Below the pieces are notes generated by a model. It was given only the letters and a program-made list of their open reading frames with translations, had not been told where the DNA came from and searched no databases. Positions 1-8,978 of a DNA stretch of 64,000 nt are shown here, in pieces. The DNA lies in contig NZ_CP094846.1 in NCBI RefSeq assembly GCF_022832975.1, forward strand, positions 1,873,501 to 1,937,500, in the 5' to 3' direction. Made by a program: the position numbers and the translations under genes. This stretch comes from Ornithobacterium rhinotracheale. GTDB lineage: Bacteria; Bacteroidota; Bacteroidia; Flavobacteriales; Weeksellaceae. Positions within the stretch are counted from its first letter, which is position 1. The number at the start of each line of letters is the position of its first letter.

Positions 1-567
1 TATGCCTAAAATGAATATTGGCAACAAAGGAATGATTACTTTTTCTATGACTTTGACGATGATTTCTTGAAAATCTTTAAACACATTTCCCAAAGCTGAT
101 TCTCTCTTAAATGATAATCCTAAACCAATCATAAATGCCATGACCAATGCCGACATGATATTGAGCACTGGTGGAATTTGAATAGAAAAAAATGGAAGAG
201 CTTCCCTAATTTGATGTTCAACATTTGGCGTATAGTCTTGTGCGGAAATTAATTGTGGAAAAATGGCATTGCTCACAAAATAAGTCATAAATCCAGAAAA
301 AAAAGTCGATGCATAGGCAATCAGAACAGTAATGATTAAAAGCTTGCCTGCGTTTTTACCCAAATCCGAAATCGCAGGAGCCACTAACCCTAAAATGATT
401 AAAGGAATGGAAAATGTCAAAAATTCGTTGAAAAGCGCGTTGAATGTTGCAAAAACTCGGTTAAGCCATTCAGGAAAAAATAAGCCTGAGATGATTCCCA
501 AAACAATCCCTAAAAAGACTTTAAATAGTAGATTTGAAAATATTTTACGAATCATATTTTTAAGCAT
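1..567 (-). CDS. Dicarboxylate/amino acid:cation symporter, C-terminal part outside window
   Basis: I read this frame on the minus strand by hand; it is open from an ATG at 567 (second in-frame ATG at 555) to the window edge. The ~189 visible residues are very hydrophobic with several membrane helices. They begin MIRKIFSNLLFKVFLGIVLG and include GLFFPEW and the stretch SIPLIILGLVAPAISDLG, as in the N-terminal half of the DAACS (GltP/DctA) family. Such proteins take up glutamate, aspartate or C4-dicarboxylates with H+ or Na+ across the inner membrane; the substrate cannot be told because the C-terminal binding motifs lie outside. It is divergent from the MarC-family gene, with its own -7 element at 616-623. 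The family call is by resemblance. Confidence 0.75.
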   Translation of the reverse strand, partial: MLKNMIRKIFSNLLFKVFLGIVLGIISGLFFPEWLNRVFATFNALFNEFLTFSIPLIILGLVAPAISDLGKNAGKLLIITVLIAYASTFFSGFMTYFVSNAIFPQLISAQDYTPNVEHQIREALPFFSIQIPPVLNIMSALVMAFMIGLGLSFKRESALGNVFKDFQEIIVKVIEKVIIPLLPIFILGI

Positions 568-615
568 TTTTTAATTTAACTAGTTGTTTTGCTTTAATTT
601 TTAAAACAATAATGA

Positions 616-623
616 CAAAAGTA
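616..623 (-). promoter_or_regulatory. -7 promoter element of the symporter gene
   Basis: Minus-strand TACTTTTG is an exact TAnnTTTG match, about 50 nt upstream of the ATG at 567. No clear -33 TTG is seen. Confidence 0.5.
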
Positions 624-658
624 CTAAAAAATTACTTTTTTATAATATTTAAATGACT

Positions 659-666
659 TACTTTTG
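659..666 (+). promoter_or_regulatory. -7 promoter element of the MarC-family gene
   Basis: TACTTTTG matches TAnnTTTG. It overlaps the longer possible reading frame starting at 653, which argues that translation starts at the ATG at 689 instead. Confidence 0.55.
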
Positions 667-688
667 CACCCAAACCTACGCTTATAGT

Positions 689-1306
689 ATGACGGATTTA
701 TTAACCTTTTCATTTGGAGCCTTTGTGAGTATCTCCACCTTGACCAACCCAATTACGAATGTGCCTATTTTTCTTGGACTATTGGGTGACGAAGACGACG
801 AAACACGCAAAAGAATTGCTAAAAAAGCCTGCTTAATTGCTTTTTTCATTTTATCGTCTTTTGTACTTTTAGGAACATATATTTTTAGCATTTTTGACAT
901 CACAGTACCTTCCTTTAAAATCACTGGGGGGCTTCTTGTATTTTATGTAGGTTTTGAAATGTTGCTTTCTAAGAAATCCACCATCCGCAGCTCGGGGATT
1001 GAAAAGCCTGATGATGATGTAGCAATTTCTCCTCTGGCAATCCCTTTTGTTGCGGGACCTGGTGCCATTGTAGCCTCTATGAACTCCGTCTCAAACGCCG
1101 ATTTTTTCCGCGTTTTGATTGTGGTTTTAATCATTGCCTTAATTATGGCGTTGAATTATTACGCCTTTAATTTCAGCAGACTTATTATCAAAAGATTAGG
1201 AAAAAACATCATCAATGTTTTAGGCAAAATTATGGGGCTTATCATCGCCATTATTGGAACAGATATGTTTATTCAAGGAATTAAATTGTCGTTCCATTTA
1301 GAATAA
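689..1306 (+). CDS. MarC family integral membrane protein
   Basis: A 205-residue polytopic inner-membrane protein of the MarC/UPF0056 family. The N-terminus MTDLLTFSFGAFVSISTLTN, the TNPITNVPIFLGL segment after the first helix and the later PFVAGPGAI segment are typical. About six membrane helices are predicted by eye. The function of the family is unsettled; an early link to multiple antibiotic resistance in E. coli was not upheld. The frame is open from 653, but that start lies on a -7 promoter element, so the ATG at 689 is preferred. The gene is convergent with mltG and shares a bidirectional terminator with it. Confidence 0.85.
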   Translation: MTDLLTFSFGAFVSISTLTNPITNVPIFLGLLGDEDDETRKRIAKKACLIAFFILSSFVLLGTYIFSIFDITVPSFKITGGLLVFYVGFEMLLSKKSTIRSSGIEKPDDDVAISPLAIPFVAGPGAIVASMNSVSNADFFRVLIVVLIIALIMALNYYAFNFSRLIIKRLGKNIINVLGKIMGLIIAIIGTDMFIQGIKLSFHLE

Positions 1307-1334
1307 GAACAAAAAAATAAACGCATAAAAAAAC

Positions 1335-1356
1335 GCTGAAAATATAAATTTTCAGC
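1335..1356. terminator. Bidirectional terminator between the MarC-family gene and mltG
   Basis: A 9-bp stem, GCTGAAAAT / ATTTTCAGC, with a 4-nt loop is flanked by an A-run on the left and a T-run on the right, so it can serve both convergent genes. Confidence 0.85.
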
Positions 1357-1380
1357 ATTTTTTTGTTTTTATTAAATTCA

Positions 1381-2412
1381 TTATTTAATGTTATTCTTTT
1401 TTAGCCATTGGCGATATTTGGCTGCATTTTTTTGATGCTCTGCATAGCTATTGGTAAAATTATGATAGCCAGGACGGTCTGGATCGGCACAGAAAAAGAT
1501 GTAATCGTGTTTTTCTGGTTTTAAAACCGCATCTATCGCCGTGGTGTTTGGCAAACAGATCGGTGCAGGGGGCAAACCATAATTCAAATATGTATTATAG
1601 GCAGAAAGCGTTTTTAGATGTTTTTGATAAACGCGCTGCACCTTTTGTGTGAAACCATGTTGCAATTTATAAGCATACACCGAAGTAGGATCGGCTTCTA
1701 ATTTTCTTCCTTGCTTCAATCGGTTGAGATAAGCACCCGCCACACGAGCTTGCTCATCGGGTTTGGGCGACTCCATTTGCACGATAGAAGCTAGTGTATA
1801 GACTTCGAGCTCCGTCATTCCGGAATCTTTGAGTTGTTGCTTTCTTTTGGCGTTCCAGAATTTGTCGTGTTCCTTCAACATACGATCTACAAAATCTTTG
1901 CCCGATGTAATCCAAAAGAAATTATAAGTATCTGGAATAAAATAGATTTTGGCAGTTTCCATGTCTAAGCCATTTTCCTTCACACGCGGATTGTTTAAAA
2001 TTGCCTCTACAATACTTGCAGAATCCGCCGTAATGTTTTTGGACGCATCTCTTGCCAAATGAAAAATCGTAGGCGAGTTAGGAATACGAATCTTTACCTC
2101 GGATTGTTTTCCGCTTTTTAAAACATTCACCAACTCTTCGTTGGACATTTCGGGCTTTAATTCATATTTTCCCGATTTTACATTTTTATCATAATCCTGC
2201 GTGCGCGCATAGGCATCAAACTGATTGATATTTTCTAGATGCGGCGCCAAAGAATCGAGCACGCTTTGGTAGGTTGCATTTTCTGGTATATATAGAAAGG
2301 CTTTTTCCTTAACCAAAGGTTTGGATTTATAAAAATATCCACAACTTTGAAACAAAAGAAAGGAAAACAAAAACCCTAAAAAATATGTTTTTTTCATCAT
2401 TTTTTTAATCAT
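1381..2412 (-). CDS. mltG: Endolytic murein transglycosylase MltG (YceG-like)
   Basis: 343 residues. MltG cleaves nascent peptidoglycan strands at the membrane and is thought to set glycan chain length. A hydrophobic segment at residues 9-22 is followed by a LysM-like region (about 37-110) and the YceG catalytic domain. The motif ASIVQMES near residues 208-215 places the catalytic Glu at about 214, and GAYLNRL and ADPTSVYA follow as in the family. The N-terminal hydrophobic stretch ends in FQSC, so the protein could be a lipoprotein instead of the usual single-pass membrane protein. Its ATG shares one base with the dapF stop (TAATG), indicating translational coupling; ATGs at codons 5 and 6 are alternative starts. 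Confidence 0.9.
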   Translation of the reverse strand: MIKKMMKKTYFLGFLFSFLLFQSCGYFYKSKPLVKEKAFLYIPENATYQSVLDSLAPHLENINQFDAYARTQDYDKNVKSGKYELKPEMSNEELVNVLKSGKQSEVKIRIPNSPTIFHLARDASKNITADSASIVEAILNNPRVKENGLDMETAKIYFIPDTYNFFWITSGKDFVDRMLKEHDKFWNAKRKQQLKDSGMTELEVYTLASIVQMESPKPDEQARVAGAYLNRLKQGRKLEADPTSVYAYKLQHGFTQKVQRVYQKHLKTLSAYNTYLNYGLPPAPICLPNTTAIDAVLKPEKHDYIFFCADPDRPGYHNFTNSYAEHQKNAAKYRQWLKKNNIK

Positions 2413-3185
2413 TAAATAGTAATCTCTCCTTGAAACGCTTGCTTGGCAGGTCCCGTTAAAAATACTTTTACAAATTGCTTGTCTGAGGGTTCAAATTCCA
2501 CAAAAAGAGTTCCGCCAAGGGTTTCAATCTCGATTTTCTTTTGGTCGGTTTTATCATTGGCAAAATAAGCAATTGCCGAAGCTGTAACGCCCGTTCCGCA
2601 AGAATAAGTTTCGTCCTCCACCCCACGCTCGTAAGTTCGCACTTTTAGTTTTTTAGGCGAAAGGATTTCTACAAAATTCACATTCGCTCCTTCGGGGTAC
2701 AATTCCGAATATCGAATTTTGGCACCTGCATTTTTCACATCTATTTCATCTGCATTATTTACAAATTCCACATGGTGTGGCGAACCTGTGTTTAAAAATG
2801 TATATTCTGGCTGAATTTTGACAGCCTCTACATCAATCATTTGCAAACGAATATTTTCCCCGATAAACTCCGCAGAATGCTTGCCGTCGATGGCGTTAAA
2901 TTCCACCAAATTCCCATTTACTAGACCTAAATCTTTCATAAACTGCGCAAAACACCTGCCACCGTTACCGCACATGGTGCTCTCGTTCCCGTCTGAATTG
3001 AAATAGCGCATTTGGTACATATTGTCTTTTTCGAACAAAGTAATCAAGCCATCTGCCCCCACTCCCATACGGCGTGTGCATAGACTTTCAATCGTTTTTT
3101 GGTCATAATTAAAGATAGCCTCTCGGTCATCGATCATCACAAAATCATTGCCCGCTCCTTGATACTTATAAAAGTGTATTTTCAT
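2412..3185 (-). CDS. dapF: Diaminopimelate epimerase
   Basis: 257 residues from the ATG at 3185, where MKIHFYKYQGAGNDF matches the family start. The frame is open to 3242 but those 19 extra codons look non-coding. The enzyme converts LL- to meso-diaminopimelate in the cytoplasm, for lysine and peptidoglycan. Both catalytic cysteines of the pseudo-symmetrical halves are present: Cys72 in MCGNGGRC and Cys196 in YSCGTG. The gene is coupled to mltG through a one-base stop/start overlap, so two cell-wall genes sit in one unit. asd, upstream in the same pathway, is at 58.4 kb. Confidence 0.95.
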   Translation of the reverse strand: MKIHFYKYQGAGNDFVMIDDREAIFNYDQKTIESLCTRRMGVGADGLITLFEKDNMYQMRYFNSDGNESTMCGNGGRCFAQFMKDLGLVNGNLVEFNAIDGKHSAEFIGENIRLQMIDVEAVKIQPEYTFLNTGSPHHVEFVNNADEIDVKNAGAKIRYSELYPEGANVNFVEILSPKKLKVRTYERGVEDETYSCGTGVTASAIAYFANDKTDQKKIEIETLGGTLFVEFEPSDKQFVKVFLTGPAKQAFQGEITI

Positions 3186-3419
3186 GTGGCTAAGATAAAT
3201 ATTTAGTGCTTTATGCCTTTTATTTTTTAATTGATTTAACACATTCTCTGCAAAAATGATAATTTTAAAAGTATTTTGATTAGAGATAATCTACAAATAC
3301 TACATGTAAATTTAAACTATTTTAACCCAAGTTAAAGATTGTTAAACATTTAGTTTCAGTGAAGTTTATGGTACCAAATTTGATTTTAACATCTTACGAA
3401 CAAATAAAACTTTTATACA

Positions 3420-4976
3420 ATGAAAAATATACTAACCTATGCCTTGGTAGGAGTCGTGAGTGCTGGTACTACCTACGGATTGATTGAGTACTCACAAAAC
3501 AACAACTTCATCTCAAATCAAAATATTACAACCTCTGCAAATGGTTCTGACAATAATAATGGGCAATTTGCAACTTATAGCTACACTTCTGGCGGAACGG
3601 TGATGCCAGATTTCACAAAGGCAGCCAACGAATCGGTGAATGCCGTGGTGAGTATCACCAACTTGCAAGATGCTAGCCAGCGTTCTAGCCAGCAAGGAAT
3701 AAATCCTTTTGATTTGTTTAATGATCCTTTCTTTGATCAATTCTTTGGCCCGAGAAATAAAAATCAAAGACAACCACAAAGACAAAATCAATCAGACAAT
3801 GATCCAATTCCAGTAGGTGCTGGTTCTGGTGTAATTATTTCGTCTGATGGGTACATCGTAACCAATAACCATGTGGTGAAGGATGCTGCAAAATTGGAAG
3901 TAACTTTGAACAACAAACAATCTTATGTTGCTAAATTAATCGGAACAGATCCAAACACAGATTTGGCTTTATTAAAAATTGATGAAGATAATCTTCCTTT
4001 CTTATCTTTCTTTAACTCAGACGATTTACAAGTAGGAGAATGGGTACTTGCTGTAGGAAACCCGTTTGGTCTCACCTCTACCGTAACTGCAGGTATCGTG
4101 AGTGCAAAAGGGCGTGGAATTGGGATTTTAAGCAAAAATAGCGACCACCCTATTGAATCATTTATCCAAACAGATGCGGTGATTAACCGAGGAAACTCAG
4201 GTGGAGCACTTATCAACACCAATGGCCATTTGGTAGGAATCAACACAGCGATTTTCTCGGAAACTGGTTCATATGCAGGATACGGATTTGCTATTCCATC
4301 GAACTTGGTAAAAAAAGTAATCAACGATATTAAAAACTATGGAATGGTTCAGCGTGGATATGTAGGAATCCAAGGATTTGACCTTTCAGATGAAATGCGT
4401 GTAAAAGCTTATAACAAAGATAAAGGTACTAAATTAAGATCTGGAAGAGGTATCTATATAACCGATGTTACACCAGAAGGAGGTGCACAGCAAGCAGGAA
4501 TCAAAACAGGCGATATCATCATGAAAATAGATGGGCAACCAATCAACACTTTCTCTACTCTATCTTTTGCCGTAGGTAGAAAAAGCCCAGGCGATAAAGT
4601 GCGTGTAGAAATATTGAGAGATGGTAGCTATAAAACTTTTGATGTTGTTTTAAAAGATTTGAAAGGAAACGCAAAAATCCGTTCAAAACAAGATTTGAGC
4701 GTAGCTGAAAAATTAGGCGCAAGTTTTAAACCATTGACCGATAAACAAAAAATACAATATGGCATCAATAGCGGGGTGCTGGTAGAAAGCCTTCAGCCAA
4801 ATAGCCAATTTGCCAAAATCGGAATCAATGAGGGATACATTATCCTAAAAATCAATGGAAAAGAAGTAAACAGCGAAAAAGACATCAACAAAATTTTGAA
4901 AAATTTCAAAGGAAATGTTTCTGTGAATTTCGTAGACCGATACGGAAGAATTTATACACAAGGTTTTTCAATGTAA
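3420..4976 (+). CDS. htrA: HtrA/DegP-type periplasmic serine protease with two PDZ domains
   Basis: 518 residues. An N-terminal hydrophobic segment (residues 5-21) acts as signal peptide or anchor, followed by a low-complexity Asn/Gln-rich stretch (28-130). The trypsin-like domain shows the full triad: His151 in TNNHVV, Asp181 in NTDLALL and Ser260 in RGNSGGAL. Two PDZ domains follow, about 320-410 and 435-515. The family degrades or refolds damaged envelope proteins. The gene is divergent from dapF with 234 nt between them and ends at a strong terminator, so it looks monocistronic. Confidence 0.93.
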   Translation: MKNILTYALVGVVSAGTTYGLIEYSQNNNFISNQNITTSANGSDNNNGQFATYSYTSGGTVMPDFTKAANESVNAVVSITNLQDASQRSSQQGINPFDLFNDPFFDQFFGPRNKNQRQPQRQNQSDNDPIPVGAGSGVIISSDGYIVTNNHVVKDAAKLEVTLNNKQSYVAKLIGTDPNTDLALLKIDEDNLPFLSFFNSDDLQVGEWVLAVGNPFGLTSTVTAGIVSAKGRGIGILSKNSDHPIESFIQTDAVINRGNSGGALINTNGHLVGINTAIFSETGSYAGYGFAIPSNLVKKVINDIKNYGMVQRGYVGIQGFDLSDEMRVKAYNKDKGTKLRSGRGIYITDVTPEGGAQQAGIKTGDIIMKIDGQPINTFSTLSFAVGRKSPGDKVRVEILRDGSYKTFDVVLKDLKGNAKIRSKQDLSVAEKLGASFKPLTDKQKIQYGINSGVLVESLQPNSQFAKIGINEGYIILKINGKEVNSEKDINKILKNFKGNVSVNFVDRYGRIYTQGFSM

Positions 4977-5012
4977 TCTTGATTTAGTAATTTTTAAAGT
5001 TAAAAAGGAAAG

Positions 5013-5042
5013 GCACTCAATTCAGTATTGAGTGCTTTTTTT
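5013..5042 (+). terminator. Terminator of the HtrA gene
   Basis: A 9-bp perfect stem GCACTCAAT / ATTGAGTGC with loop TCAGT is followed by seven T residues. Confidence 0.88.
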
Positions 5043-5086
5043 GTATTAATTCAGAAAATCAACATAGTACGAAATATAAAAAATTT

Positions 5087-5094
5087 TATATTTG
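5087..5094 (+). promoter_or_regulatory. -7 promoter element of the 5143 gene
   Basis: TATATTTG is an exact consensus match 49 nt upstream of the ATG at 5143. It covers the TTG that could otherwise start a longer frame at 5092, so the shorter protein is favoured. Confidence 0.6.
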
Positions 5095-5142
5095 CACACA
5101 TATATTATTAAAAACAACCTCGATTTTCGGGAGAATTTAGCT

Positions 5143-5643
5143 ATGAAAAAAATATATTTTTTAGGTATTTTTTGCATGATTTCATCTTGGCTTTCCGCCC
5201 AAGCGCAATATCAAAGTATAACGCCTTATACAATCTTTAATATAGGCTATACTTACCAAAATGCCAGTTTTTTAAATGCTGGGGTGGATGAATATTTAGT
5301 GATGCGTAACAATCACATCATCGACCTTGGGGCAAGTGTGGATATGGGTATTTTGAGTAGAAAATTCACAGCGATCCCAAAAATTGGCGTGGGCTACTTA
5401 TTTAATGCCAAAAATAGCGTGGTAGACCCGTATTCCAGCAACTTTAATTCGGCTTTTTATGTATTGCGAGCGAATGTAACCCCTTGGAGCATAGAGCCTG
5501 AGGCAGGAATCACGATTCTGAGCCTTTTGGAGCTTACAGCGGGTTATGGTTTTGAGTTTCGTGAGCATAAAGAGGCTTCGCTAAATGGGTTAAAAATTGG
5601 GGTTAATGTAAAATTACCATTGTTGCTATTTTGTCATGATTAA
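5143..5643 (+). CDS. Secreted or outer-membrane hypothetical protein
   Basis: 166 residues; I do not recognise a named family. A signal peptide is clear (MKKIYFLGIFCMISSWLSAQ, cleavage near Ala-Gln). The mature part has alternating hydrophobic and polar residues, with aromatic residues at strand ends, as in small outer-membrane beta-barrels. It ends in a hydrophobic run, LPLLLF. The start at 5143 is chosen because the alternative TTG at 5092 lies in the promoter. It stands alone between the HtrA gene and secDF in the same direction; the gap to secDF contains a secDF promoter, so it need not be cotranscribed. Confidence 0.6.
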   Translation: MKKIYFLGIFCMISSWLSAQAQYQSITPYTIFNIGYTYQNASFLNAGVDEYLVMRNNHIIDLGASVDMGILSRKFTAIPKIGVGYLFNAKNSVVDPYSSNFNSAFYVLRANVTPWSIEPEAGITILSLLELTAGYGFEFREHKEASLNGLKIGVNVKLPLLLFCHD

Positions 5644-5738
5644 AAAATTTCAAGTATCATTTTAGCTAAAAAAACTGCTTATAATGGACATTTAAAACAA
5701 GAAATATGTCATATTAAGCATTTTAACGCAAATTAAAA

Positions 5739-5769
5739 TTGTGAACAAACTTAACAAATGTTATATTTG
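5739..5769 (+). promoter_or_regulatory. secDF promoter (TTG-N20-TATATTTG)
   Basis: TTG at 5739-5741 and TATATTTG at 5762-5769 are separated by 20 nt, a full match to the Bacteroidota housekeeping promoter. The start codon is 40 nt downstream. Confidence 0.8.
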
Positions 5770-5809
5770 CGAGTTATTAAAAGAAAAATAAAAAGTAATT
5801 TAAAGAATA

Positions 5810-8788
5810 ATGCAAGGAAAAGGATTAGTTATCTCGTTTGCGATTGCCCTAGCGGTGCTAAGTGTGTATTACCTAAGTTTTACTTGGTACACCAGAAGCA
5901 TTGAAGAAAAAGCAAACCGAGAAGTGGTTTACAAAATGGATTCGATTGAAAAGAAAAATCCGAATCTAACAGTTGCTGAACAAGAATCTTACGAAAATGA
6001 ATTTAATCGTAAGGCACTGGATCAGTTGAGCAAGGATACCTTAAATTTAGGTTTCGTAAAATATACTTACGAAACAGCCAAAGACAAAGAAATCGCTTTG
6101 GGTCTGGATTTGAAAGGTGGTATGAACGTAATTTTGCAAGTTTCGGTAAAAGATTTATTAGAAGACTTGTCTGATCACTCTACCAATCCACAATTTAAGG
6201 AAGTGCTTGAAAAAACTGATGTAGCACAAAGAAGCAGCAACAGAGATTATTTAGATGATTTCTTCATTCAATACAATGATTTGAAGAAAACAAACGCTTC
6301 ACTTCGTTTGGCATCTCCTGAATGGTTTGGTACTCGTAAAAACAGCGACAGAATCGGTATCAACACTACAGATGCAGAAGCTGAAAAAATAATCAGAGAA
6401 TATGTAGAAGCTAAAGTAAGCACCGCTTATCAAGTAATCCGTGCGCGTATCGACCAGTTTGGTGTTACTCAGCCAGTGGTTCAGCAAGTAGGTGAAAAAG
6501 GTAGTGGTAGAATTTTGGTTGAATTACCAGGTATCAAAGACACCGACCGTGTGAAAAAATTATTGCAATCTACTGCAAAATTGGAGTTTTGGGAAGCAGT
6601 TCGTTTAGACGAAAACATCCACAACTACTTTGTGAGTTTAAGTCAAAAATTAGAAGCGGCTCAAATCGAAAATGGTAAAGATTCTCTGCAATCAGTTAGA
6701 AATTCATTAATTTCTAAAATGGCTCCAGCCGGTGAAAGCAACTCAATTTATTATGTAAAAGTACAAGATACAGCAGCTGTAAATAAGGCACTTAAAAACC
6801 CTATAGCTAAAACTCTATTGCCAGCCAGCATGAGATATTTCAGATTCTTATGGGGTAACAAAGCAACCGAAACTGCTGCAAAAGAATACATTTTGCCATT
6901 GTATGCCATCCGTGGAAATGCTAAAAACTTACCATTGCTTGATGGTGGTGTAGTTACAGAAGCAAGAGCGGAAAGACAAACTCAAACTTTTGCAAACAAT
7001 GTGGCTGTTTCTATGCAAATGAACTCAAAAGGTTCGCAAGAATGGTTCGAAATTACTAAAAAATTCAAAGGGCAACCTATTGCTGTAGTATTGGATGATT
7101 TAGTATATACTGCTCCAAATATTAACGAACCTATTTCGGGTGGCCGCTCTCAAATAACAGGACACTTTACCATGAACGAGGCTAAAGATTTAGCGAGTGT
7201 CTTGGCAGCAGGTTCACTTCCAGCTTCGGCTAAAATTATTCAAGTAGATGTTGTAGGACCTTCGTTAGGTAAAGAATCAATCCACAATGGTTTGGTATCG
7301 TTTGCGATTGCCTTGTTGGTAGTATTCATTTATATGATATTCTTCTACAATGGCGCAGGATTTATTTCAGTAATTGGACTGTTGGCAAACATCCTATTCT
7401 TGATGGGTATTTTGGTGTCGTTTGGAGCGGTACTTACCTTACCAGGTATCGCAGGTATCGTGCTTACAATGGGTATGGCTGTGGATGCCAATGTAATTAT
7501 CTATGAAAGGGTAAAAGAAGAACTAAGCAAAGGTAAAGGACTAAAACAAGCATTAGGAGATGCTTATACATGGAAAGGAGCATACTCAGCGATTATCGAT
7601 GCGAACTTAACTACATTGATTACTGCTATCGTGTTGTTCTTCTTCGGTGACGGACCAATCAAAGGTTTTGCCGTAACCTTAATCATCGGGGTATTTACTA
7701 CTTTATTTACATCAGTATTATTGTGTAAATATTTCATCTACAGAAGAGTGGACAACGGAAAATCAATTACATTTGGTAACAAGATGACAATCAACTTCTT
7801 GAAAAATGTAAACATTGATTTCTTCAAATTTAAAAAAGGAGCATTCATTCTATCTTCTGTTCTAATTATAGCAAGTATTGTTTCTCTTGCCACGAGAGGC
7901 TTAAACCTAGGAATTGAGTTCCAAAATGGTAGAGAATACAAAGTACGATTCGACAAGCAAGTAAAAGCAAACGAAATTGCAGCAGATTTAGCAAAAGTAT
8001 TTGTAGATGAAAATGGCACTAAATATTCTCCGAATGTTGTAACCATTGGAAACGCAAACCAAGTAAAAGTTACTACTAAATATAAAAGTAACGACGACAG
8101 CCAAGCAGTGGATGTTGAAGTAGAGAAAAAATTATATGAAGGATTGAAACAGCACTTCCCTAACCTATCATTTGACCGATTTGTGAATGTGGGCGCAGGA
8201 AAAGGCGGTGCTTTGGGTATTGTGGAATATAGAAAAGTAGGTCCGTCCATTGCAGACGACATCACTTACAACTCATTCTACTCAGTAGCCATTGCATTGA
8301 GTTTAGTATTCCTTTATTTATTGCTTACATTCCGCAAATGGCAATTTAGTGCAGGTGCCGTATTAGCTACCTTGCACGACACCATTATCGTATTAGGTTT
8401 ATTCTCAATTTTCTATGGAATTTTACCATTTTCATTAGAAGTAGATGTTGCTTTCATTGCAGCAATCCTTACCGTGATTGGTTACTCACTGAACGATACT
8501 GTAATCGTATTTGACAGGGTGAGAGAATTCATGGGAGATTTCAAGAACATGCCTATCAAAGATGTAATCAACAAAGCGGTAAACACTACTTTGACTCGTA
8601 CATTGAATACTTCACTTACAACATTGTTTGTAATTTTAGTAATCTTTATGTTCGGTGGAGAATCTATCAGAAGCTTTATGTTTGCACTACTCGTAGGCGT
8701 GGGTGTAGGTACTTACTCTTCTGTGTTCGTAGCAAGTTTCTTGCTTTACCAATTCTCAAACAAAAGAAAAGTAGAAAACAAAAAATAA
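5810..8788 (+). CDS. secDF: Protein translocase subunit SecDF (fused SecD and SecF)
   Basis: 992 residues joining SecD (about 1-640) and SecF (about 660-985) in one chain, as is usual in Bacteroidota. The complex uses the proton gradient to pull proteins out of the SecYEG channel. SecD hallmarks are LGLDLKGG at 97-104 and GIVLTMGMAVDANVIIYERV in the membrane half; the SecF half repeats the pattern with VIGYSLNDTVIVFDRVRE. Twelve helices in two sets of six are expected. It has its own consensus promoter and a strong terminator, so it is a single-gene unit. Sec export precedes the T9SS route served by PorV at 12.0-13.2 kb. Confidence 0.97.
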   Translation: MQGKGLVISFAIALAVLSVYYLSFTWYTRSIEEKANREVVYKMDSIEKKNPNLTVAEQESYENEFNRKALDQLSKDTLNLGFVKYTYETAKDKEIALGLDLKGGMNVILQVSVKDLLEDLSDHSTNPQFKEVLEKTDVAQRSSNRDYLDDFFIQYNDLKKTNASLRLASPEWFGTRKNSDRIGINTTDAEAEKIIREYVEAKVSTAYQVIRARIDQFGVTQPVVQQVGEKGSGRILVELPGIKDTDRVKKLLQSTAKLEFWEAVRLDENIHNYFVSLSQKLEAAQIENGKDSLQSVRNSLISKMAPAGESNSIYYVKVQDTAAVNKALKNPIAKTLLPASMRYFRFLWGNKATETAAKEYILPLYAIRGNAKNLPLLDGGVVTEARAERQTQTFANNVAVSMQMNSKGSQEWFEITKKFKGQPIAVVLDDLVYTAPNINEPISGGRSQITGHFTMNEAKDLASVLAAGSLPASAKIIQVDVVGPSLGKESIHNGLVSFAIALLVVFIYMIFFYNGAGFISVIGLLANILFLMGILVSFGAVLTLPGIAGIVLTMGMAVDANVIIYERVKEELSKGKGLKQALGDAYTWKGAYSAIIDANLTTLITAIVLFFFGDGPIKGFAVTLIIGVFTTLFTSVLLCKYFIYRRVDNGKSITFGNKMTINFLKNVNIDFFKFKKGAFILSSVLIIASIVSLATRGLNLGIEFQNGREYKVRFDKQVKANEIAADLAKVFVDENGTKYSPNVVTIGNANQVKVTTKYKSNDDSQAVDVEVEKKLYEGLKQHFPNLSFDRFVNVGAGKGGALGIVEYRKVGPSIADDITYNSFYSVAIALSLVFLYLLLTFRKWQFSAGAVLATLHDTIIVLGLFSIFYGILPFSLEVDVAFIAAILTVIGYSLNDTVIVFDRVREFMGDFKNMPIKDVINKAVNTTLTRTLNTSLTTLFVILVIFMFGGESIRSFMFALLVGVGVGTYSSVFVASFLLYQFSNKRKVENKK

Positions 8789-8810
8789 GTTTAAATACTG
8801 AATATCAAAA

Positions 8811-8837
8811 AGCCACTCAATTGAGTGGCTTTTTTTA
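8811..8837 (+). terminator. Terminator of secDF
   Basis: A perfect 20-bp palindrome, AGCCACTCAATTGAGTGGCT, is followed by a T-run and preceded by an A-run. Confidence 0.88.
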
Positions 8838-8915
8838 TGCGAAGTGAGAAAATATAACATTAAAAATATATTCCTCTTAAAAAAATAATTCAACTAATTT
8901 TATTGAAATAAAAAA

Positions 8916-8939
8916 CAGCTAAATTATGTAATTTAGCTG
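8916..8939 (-). terminator. Terminator of the 8979-9494 gene
   Basis: A 10-bp stem CAGCTAAATT / AATTTAGCTG with loop ATGT lies just after the minus-strand gene. The plus-strand A-run at 8910-8915 gives the U-tract on the minus transcript. Confidence 0.8.
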
Positions 8940-8978
8940 TTTTAATGTTTGTATTATTTCCTTTCTAGGTAAAATATA

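Noticed and set aside
3923-4324. 133-codon frame antisense to the HtrA gene
   Set aside because: It lies opposite the catalytic domain and has no promoter or family resemblance.
7738-8265. 175-codon frame antisense to secDF
   Set aside because: Ser/Thr/Phe-rich shadow of the SecF half; the secDF reading is certain.
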